DNA from: Sordariomycetes sp. S80-01Y
Taxonomy: Eukaryota > Ascomycota > Sordariomycetes
Length of the DNA: 64,000 nt
Assembly: GCA_037042185.1 (NCBI GenBank)
Contig: JAXQJY010000027.1
Location: forward strand, 1,550,001-1,614,000
Reading direction: 5' to 3'
Part shown: in pieces, positions 57,955-64,000 of the stretch
Layout of the letters: each line of letters starts with the position of its first letter
How positions within the stretch are numbered: the first letter of the stretch is position 1
The notes under the pieces: model-generated
What the model saw: the letters and a program-made list of their open reading frames with translations, nothing else
What the model was told of the DNA's origin: nothing
The model's database searches: none
Position numbers and translations under genes: made by a program

Positions 57955-58827
57955 CTACTCGTCCTCAGTCGCTGTAGCGCACACAACGCTGACAACACCG
58001 AAGAAGGGGGCAGCAAGTTCCGTAATAGCACCGGCAACAGATCCTGTCGCTTCGAAAAGCTCACAGGCTCCTAAGAGCGAGTCAGTCTTCAATCACTAAC
58101 TGTACCATGGACTAGCCAACATGTACAGGAAGAGGAGATGCGCAATTTTGGGTAACATACCTATTCCATCTTCTTCATTCTCCAGATTCGCCTCCATCAT
58201 GCTGTCTAGATCTCCGTCAGAGCTGAAAACGGCAACCCCAATGAAGTTGGGGAACCTGTTCATCATGCAAGAGTTTTCAGCAAGGCCAGGTGACAGGCGG
58301 TCATTGCCCGACCACTCCCGCTCAACCTGGTCGATTGTGTCTTCGGTGACAGTCGCCTTGATAGCATGTACCAGATGATCTCGCTCCTCCTTGTTCTCAT
58401 ACACTCCGGAGGCGGTTAACTTAATCTCGGCAGTGCCCTCTCCGAGGCCAGGCCCGCCCTCGGACGCCACCTCGCGAGTAGTCGAAGAGCCAGAAATGCA
58501 GGTGCCGCCGTCCTCGGGACACAGCTCCCAGAGGCCATCGAAATTGGGCGTGACATGAGCCTCGCATCCGACGTCGACCTTGGTGTCGCCGATGGTTACC
58601 TTTGTGGTCTTGCCCTCGTCGTCACGTTTCCGCATGGCGGCAGCACGCTTGGCGTAGTTCTCTGTTCCGGGCTCGTGGCCGTCTTTGAATCTATACCGAC
58701 GCATGCCATTCTCGACGACAACCTCGCAGTTGGTGTTGGGGCCGCACAATTCCACTTCCCTGGTAGTTGGAGCTGCCTTGGCTACGAGGCCGAGGCCCAG
58801 AGCCAGAGCTAGTTGTTGGGGACGCAT
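57955..58827 (-). CDS. Unrecognised secreted protein between carRA and carB
   Basis: I do not recognise the family. Exons are 58827-58161 and 58070-57955, with a 90-bp intron (GTATGT...TAG), giving 260 aa. The N-terminus MRPQQLALALGLGLVAKAAP is a clear signal peptide. The mature part is acidic, with a dibasic AMRKRDDEG near residue 65 that could be a Kex2-type site. Six cysteines are spread through it (CGPNTNC, VGCEAH, LCPEDGGTC, NSCMM), with two more in the C-terminal exon (ACELF, VVCATA), consistent with disulfide bonding. It includes a likely folded region about VYENKEERDHLVHAIKATV. No transmembrane segment or GPI signal. A TATA box lies 126-135 bp upstream. It is opposite in orientation to both carotenoid genes, so shared regulation is unproven. 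Confidence 0.75.
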
Positions 58828-58952
58828 TTTGAGGAATTAAGATAGAAGCTCTGAACGATGATTGAGGCTGGTGAGAGTTGGAAAAGCACTTGTTTCGGCT
58901 GTTGAATGGATTGATGACTTGGATAGACGAGATGGGACAGGACCGACTGGGA

Positions 58953-58962
58953 CCCTTTTATA
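58953..58962 (-). promoter_or_regulatory. TATA box of the secreted-protein gene
   Basis: TATAAAAGGG on the minus strand, 126-135 bp upstream of the start codon at 58827. Confidence 0.65.
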
Positions 58963-59333
58963 CACCGAATCCTCCTAAGCCACTTGTTACTCAAACCGCC
59001 TCGCTGTACTAAATCACCATCGTCTTCTCTACCATTGAGCTCCATAAACGGCAACACATTCGACAAGCCTTTCAACGTCATGAGAGGAGTGTATGATCGT
59101 AGGTGGCGAGCTCCTGGATGGCATCAAACATACTGAGGAGGCTCCAAAGTGGATTTCGTGGAAAGCAAACCCAGCCAGTTGAAAACAAAGAAGGCAAGTA
59201 CCGATGCAGTTAAACGTCATTCGCGGCCTAGGGCGCTCGCCTAGTAGACTCCAGCTGAGGCAAAGCACATTAGCAGCTCCCATGGACGTTTATTTTCGGC
59301 TGTGGCGAGGTACCTTCTTCAGGACAAGGCCTC

Positions 59334-59563
59334 CTCCTGGCAGACCTGCGGCTCCCGATTGGGCTATTCGGGGTCGGAGGCAAATAGACTGGAGCGAACC
59401 TAGGGGCACAGTCGAGAATGCAGGGAGTATGCCCGGGGATCTGCATCATGACCGTGGGCGAATCCGGGGATGTGCCTGAATGGGCAGCTCCTGGCCGACG
59501 GGCGGCTCCTGATTGGGGGTCAGAGGCAAATATGCCACAGTGGACCTAGAGGCACAGTCAAGA
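59334..59563 (+). repeat. Two diverged direct repeats of about 80 bp
   Basis: Copy 1 (59334-59417) and copy 2 (59488-59563) share GGCAGACC/GGCCGACG, CGGCTCC, GATTGG, GGTCGGAGGCAAATA / GGTCAGAGGCAAATA and GGCACAGTC; copy 2 has a short deletion. Several of the shared-block differences are C:G to T:A transitions. Origin unknown. Confidence 0.6.
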
Positions 59564-60348
59564 CCTCCTCCCTTGTCGACATACGAAGGATAACCTCTCC
59601 AAGCCATCATGGTAAGGAACGTCGGAACTTAGCTTGCGGGGTCTCTTTTCAGCGTGCCACAAGCCTACATTGAGCGAAACAATCCGTGAAGGAGCTTGGC
59701 AGAGCCGAAAGATAACATCAGGAAGCCTCGGGTTCATCCAGTTCCACCAGACGACCGCTACACCCGATAAAATATGCCCAAACAGTTGGATATACACACA
59801 GGGCGGTGGATGGTCCGTTTGCTACCTCCGAACGTCGCAAGATTCAGAGGGCGAAGGGCTCCAAGATACCCCCAGAAGTCGTGATTGCGCCAGCTTCCAG
59901 CCACGCTTCCACTCTTGAGGCTTGCCATTTGGCAGAGATATTCTGGCCTTCTCTTTAGTTGCACGAGATTTTATCTGCAGACTAACAGCAGGTGTGTTGC
60001 GAGGTCGTCTTTACAGTCACTTGAACGTAGCAATAGATTGTACTGAAGAAGTCATCATGAGCCCAAAGTCAGTAGTCCCGCTTTCTGTTTCGTATCGCCT
60101 GGGCTACCACAAGTGGCACCAGATATTTAATAATGGTACGACCTTACTTTCAGAGTGCTGAGGTAATTTTGTAGAGAATCTTCGGGTTTAGGTGGTTGGG
60201 GCTCGGACGTTTGCAGACTGGAGCAAGCACTACGGGCGCCTACAGTGGACTGCGACAACAGTTGAGCTGGGTTGTCAAAATAGATGCAGCTCCATTCTGT
60301 CACATCCCTGCCCAGCACCCAAGAAGGCCCATCGGAGCTTCGAGGCTC

Positions 60349-60415
60349 GATCACCCAGGATCTTCCACAGCACGAATGGATCATTCGGACATGCCAAGAG
60401 TGCGAATTCCTGATC
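60349..60415. promoter_or_regulatory. GATC cluster upstream of carB (candidate white-collar sites)
   Basis: Four GATC tetramers at 60349, 60359, 60379 and 60412 fall within 67 bp, 385-450 bp upstream of the carB start. GATC is the core of known White Collar Complex binding motifs in Neurospora. The link is inference. Confidence 0.4.
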
Positions 60416-60798
60416 TGCAGCCGGTCTTGACACTTGACAGCTCGCCCGGACAATTCACCGCCGTTGCTGCCCTGACGTTAGCGCGCCCGTCGCGACCCGT
60501 TTAAGCCTCAGAGTTTAAAGTCATGGTGTCATAGACCCGCGGCCGCGAACCAGCATCGCTGATGTCGCACACTGCGCCATGGGCTTTTGCGAGTGCGATG
60601 GCTTGGAATCCCATGGGTCGTCGGTCTCGGACAACAATAAGGTACCTCCGCTCCGCGTGTCTTTAATGTATCCGTCATGGATTGCCTGGACGTGGGCGTT
60701 TTGGTCCTGGTATCACATGTTTGACGATCCGCCCTATTATTATCATCCTCTGCTCGCTCTTAGGAATTACCAAGTGATGGTCCTTGTCCAGCAACAAC

Positions 60799-62593
60799 AT
60801 GAGTGAGAAGGCCAAGTCAGTCATTATCGTCGGTAAGCTTCTTCTTTCTCTTCCTGTCCACGAAACCACCCTGTGTTCTGACAACAACCAACATAGGTGC
60901 CGGCGCCGGTGGCGTTGCCCTCGCTGCCCGTCTCGCCAAAGCTGGCATGCGCGTCACTGTCGTTGAGAAGAATGACTTCACCGGTGGACGCTGCTCTCTG
61001 ATCCATCACAATGGCTACCGCTTCGACCAGGGACCCTCTCTCTTTCTCCTCCCAGGCCTCTTCCGCGAGACCTTCGCCGACCTGGGCACCTCTATGCCCG
61101 AGGCTGGCGTGGACCTTTTGCGATGTGAGACGAACTACAGTGTCTGGTTCCACGACGGTGCTTGCTTTGAGCACTCCTCCGACTTGGCTGCCATGCGAGA
61201 GCAGATCGAGCGCTGGGAGGGCCCGGAAGGCTTCGAGAGATGGGTGAGCTGGCTCCAGGAAGGCCATCGCCATTACGAAATTAGTGTCAAGGAGGTTCTT
61301 AAGAAGAACTTTATGAACATTTGGGATATGGCGAGGCCGAGCTTCCTCATCAAGATCCTTGACATGCACCCGTTCGAGAGCATATGGGCCCGCGCAGGAC
61401 GTTACTTCTACACCGAAAGGTTGAGAAGGGTCTTCACATTTGCGACCATGTACATGGGTATGAGTCCATTTGACGCTCCGGCTACCTATTCCCTCCTGCA
61501 ATATACGGAATTTGCAGAGGGTATCTGGTATCCCAAGGGCGGATTCCACAAGGTCGTAGATTCGCTGGTCAAGCTTGGACAGGGCATGGGCGTCGATTAC
61601 CGCCTTTCGACACCAGTTTCGCGGGTGACGACTTCAGAAGACGGCAAACGGGCGACTGGCGTTCTTCTCGAAGGCGGCGAGAGGCTCCAAGCTGACACCG
61701 TCGTCCTCAACGCTGACCTCGTCTACTCCTACAGCAACCTACTCCCACGGTCCCCCAAGATTGAGAGTCACAGCAAGAGCCTACAAAAGAAGGACGCCTC
61801 GTGCAGCTCCATCTCCTTCTACTGGAGTCTCGACAAGAAGGTCCCTGAACTGTCGACGCACAACATCTTCCTTGCCGAGGAGTACCAGGAGTCATTCGAT
61901 TCCATCTTTAAGCAGCACGGCCTGCCCGACGAGCCGAGTTTCTACGTCAACGTCCCCAGTCGTGTCGATCCCACAGCGGCACCTGAAGGCAAGGACACCG
62001 TTATTGTCCTCGTACCAGTAGGCCATCTTACGAGGTCCAAGGGCACGCACACGGATGATGGCCTTCCCGCTGACGAGCAGCGCTGGGATCAAATCGTCAA
62101 GCGCGCGCGGACGGCCGTTTTGAAGACCATCGCAGCCCGGACTGGAAGCACTACTTTACAGCAGTCGATCGCTCATGAGATCGTGAACACGCCCCTGACG
62201 TGGGAGAACAAGTTCAACCTGGATAAAGGCGCCATTCTTGGCCTCAGCCACAACTTCTTCAACGTCCTTTGGTTCCGGCCCAAGACCAAGGCGCCTGAAC
62301 TGGAAAGCACCTACTTTGTCGGCGCGAGCACACATCCCGGAACAGGTGTGCCGATTGTGTTAGCTGGAGCCAAGATTACAGCTGAGCAGATCTTGGGCGA
62401 CCTCGGGCTGCCCGCGCCATGGAACAAAGATGGAAAGAAGGCAAAGGGTCTCTCCGAGGCCATGGACTCAAAGAGGAACACCATCCTCAAGTTTGGCACA
62501 GAGGAATTTGTAATGATGGTGCTGGCCGGCTTCTTCATTCTTCTCGTTTCGTACTTGGCACCGCTGTTTTCCGTTCCTGCACTTCGCTCATAG
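60799..62593 (+). CDS. carB: Phytoene desaturase (CarB, AL-1)
   Basis: FAD-dependent membrane enzyme that introduces the successive double bonds converting phytoene to lycopene and further products. Exons are 60799-60832 and 60897-62593, with a 64-bp intron (GTAAGC...TAG), giving 576 aa, near the 595 aa of Neurospora AL-1. The intron splits the dinucleotide-binding motif: MSEKAKSVIIVG joins GAGAGGVALAARLAKAG. Next come VVEKNDFTGGRCS and YRFDQGPSL. The C-terminal CrtI signature is GASTHPGTGVPIVLAGAK. A terminal hydrophobic helix (EEFVMMVLAGFFILLVSYLA) likely anchors it to the ER membrane. Substrate comes from CarRA, 3.3 kb upstream on the same strand. Confidence 0.96.
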
Positions 62594-62686
62594 ATGATGG
62601 ATGGTGTGTACTCAGCAAGCGATTAATGACTCTCTTATCAATTCCTACATGTCATGACGTGTCTCGTAACCTCGTAATGATCATAT

Positions 62687-63088
62687 CTAGGCACCGTACT
62701 TCTTGTCCTTGTCCTCGACGAAGAACTCGTTGCCGGTGGTGTCCTTGTACTTGCCGCGGATGAAGTCGGAAACCGCCTCGTCTTTCGCTTGCTCGGCAGC
62801 GGATTCGTTGGATTGGTCTCCCTGGCCCATGAACTTCTCCTGGACAAAGTCGACAGCTGAGGGAGCTTGTCAGCATGCATGCTCTCGGTGCTCTTCCTGA
62901 AGAGAGAGCGAGGTAGGGGGAGACGTACCCTTGTCAAGACCGTCCTCGTTCTTCTCACCCTTCTTGCCGCCACCGGCGAAGTTGTTGACGCTGTCCATGA
63001 TACCGCCGCCCCCAGACTTGTTCTCGTCCTTCTTGTTGTTGTTAGAGTCGTTGGAGTCTCCTCCGGTGAACTTGTTGACGAAATCCAT
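62687..63088 (-). CDS. Small hydrophilic low-complexity protein
   Basis: I do not recognise a named family. Exons are 63088-62929 and 62856-62687, with a 72-bp intron (GTACGT...CAG), giving 109 aa. The N-terminal half is Asn/Asp/Lys/Gly-rich and contains two related units, FVNKFTGG near residue 3 and SVNNFAGGG near residue 33. The second exon is acidic and helical (AVDFVQEKFMGQGDQSNE, EQAKDEAVSDFIRGKYKD) and repeats the same F-V-x-x-F pattern. No signal peptide, membrane segment or cysteines. The composition suggests an intrinsically disordered, possibly stress-related cytosolic protein, which is inference only. It is convergent with carB (93 bp between stops), and has a TATTTAAATA box upstream. 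Confidence 0.72.
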
Positions 63089-64000
63089 GGTGGGTGGTGG
63101 CTGGGTTTGGTGGTTTACTGTTTGATGTGGATGGGATGTGGGAAGGGAGAGAACGTGGTGGGGGGATCGGACGGTGATGGTATTTAAATAGGTGACTACA
63201 GTCCCTGTGAAACAGAGAGCTAGACTAAGCCCACGGCCAAGGCGCTGGGTTCGAATCAGGGCCAACTGGCTTGGTTTAGGTTGGCGGGGATGATGTAGTT
63301 TGGTACAGTTAGGGTGAGCGAGCTTGATTCCACGCCCGATCTTAGTGGTCGGCAATCATGCAGAGTTCAGCTGTGCCGGGGTCCCTGAGCTTGATATCGA
63401 CTGTTTCATGGCCAAAGCAGGTTTAGGCCCGGTGGGCGATCGTACCCGAAGGTGGGAGTGACGATGCGATGCTGCGGACGAGGACTGAGACCGAATGGCA
63501 GATGGTGGGGGCGTGACGTCGGTTATGAGGGGGCGGGGTAGCTTCAAGTTACCTTAGCTGTGGCCGCTGGCATGAGCTTTAAGTTTCGGCACGTATTGCA
63601 CTGCCAACTGGGCATGACTGGGCGTGATTGGGCGTGTTCTGAGCCGGGAACAAGGGGTAATGTTCAGTGAGGCGATATCAAAGGCCACCGGAAGTATACA
63701 AGTGCTGGGTCAATGTTTTCTCGGATCAACAGGCGAAGTGAATCCTCAGTTTCGGCTAGCCAAGTACGTCATGCGTCCTACCGATAAAGGTAGGCGGCCT
63801 AGCTTGACCGTTATGCGACGAGCTCATAATTTGAGGCAAAACACCCAGCACAGCTACTCCCGTAAATATGAAGAGATTATACTAGATCCAAAGAGATGGA
63901 AAGGCCGGATTACGGGATGAGTGACGGTGCAAAGACTCAAGATGAGTCTTCGCGTCAGCCAGCCAAGGGGCCAGTGGGGCGTACTGTGGCCTGCCGGTTG
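63089..64000. other. Window-end non-coding region
   Basis: 912 bp upstream of the small hydrophilic protein gene to the window edge. Apart from the TATA-like box I see no supportable gene; a 98-codon frame at 63624-63920 has no domain or codon-bias support. Confidence 0.45.
63181..63190 (-). promoter_or_regulatory. TATA-like box of the small hydrophilic protein gene
   Basis: The palindrome TATTTAAATA lies 93-102 bp upstream of the start codon at 63088. Confidence 0.5.

Larger units (their letters stand above)
58828..60798. other. Divergent upstream region, secreted-protein gene / carB
   Basis: About 2 kb between divergent start codons. It includes the TATA box of the secreted-protein gene, two diverged direct repeats at 59334-59563, and a GATC cluster at 60349-60415 upstream of carB. 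Short frames lack domains. Confidence 0.5.

Noticed and set aside
57487-60798. Search for carX (carotenoid dioxygenase) and carO (rhodopsin) between carRA and carB
   Set aside because: No frame with dioxygenase histidine motifs or seven-helix rhodopsin features; only the unknown secreted gene is present.
63240-63275. tRNA-like GGTTCGAATC
   Set aside because: Flanking bases do not pair into a T-arm and no D or anticodon arm was found.

Overview
The window is nuclear DNA of a filamentous ascomycete (Pezizomycotina, probably Sordariomycetes). The evidence is short GT-AG introns of about 45-70 bp with CTAAC-type branch points, Pezizomycotina-specific genes (the Pls1 tetraspanin, a CFEM-like cell-surface protein, the bifunctional carotenoid enzyme CarRA), and spaced genes with no operons. 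I see no transposon, provirus, rRNA, tRNA or CRISPR array. The class-level placement is inference. I assembled all exon structures by eye from reading frames, splice consensus and family alignments in memory.

Layout. 1-11.2 kb: the 3'-truncated MADS-box factor Mcm1 (-), a 3.6 kb non-coding gap, tetraspanin Pls1 (+), a NIPA-type Mg2+ transporter (-), V-ATPase subunit E (+), and a probable Smc5/6-associated CANIN-domain protein with a PIP-box (-). 11.4-22.8 kb: conventional myosin II (-, about 2,400 aa) divergent from a Red1/ZFC3H1-like RNA-surveillance zinc-finger protein (+). 23.8-31.5 kb: a steryl-ester lipase (-), cytochrome oxidase assembly factor Pet191 (+), Ppn2-type vacuolar polyphosphatase (+), and transaldolase (-, with a 12-nt exon). 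32.5-39.8 kb: Tudor-SN (-), Cu/Zn superoxide dismutase (-), and the GTPase Rac1 (+, with a GC-AG intron). 40.5-49.6 kb: five genes on the minus strand, namely a Nop6-like RRM protein, a CFEM-like GPI-anchored protein with an in-frame TAG, Cms1, an Lsb-type SH3 protein, and mitochondrial 2-methylcitrate dehydratase. 52.2-63.1 kb: Cry-DASH with an RGG-rich tail (+), carRA (+), an unknown secreted protein (-), carB (+) and a small hydrophilic protein (-).

The most coherent functional unit is the right end. CarRA makes phytoene and later cyclises lycopene, CarB desaturates phytoene, and a blue-light photoreceptor/photolyase-family protein lies directly upstream. This resembles the known photoinducible carotenoid genes of Neurospora and Fusarium. 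A cluster of four GATC tetramers upstream of carB and a perfect CGATGAT inverted repeat upstream of carRA are candidate light-response sites. The carX and carO genes that accompany carRA/carB in Fusarium are absent from the interval, where an unrecognised secreted protein sits instead. The rest of the window is mostly core housekeeping, with some morphogenesis genes (mcm1, pls1, myo2, rac1). I did not find a clear undescribed multi-gene system. The best leads are the carB/carRA neighbourhood, the Cry-DASH tail, the CFEM stop codon and the CANIN protein.
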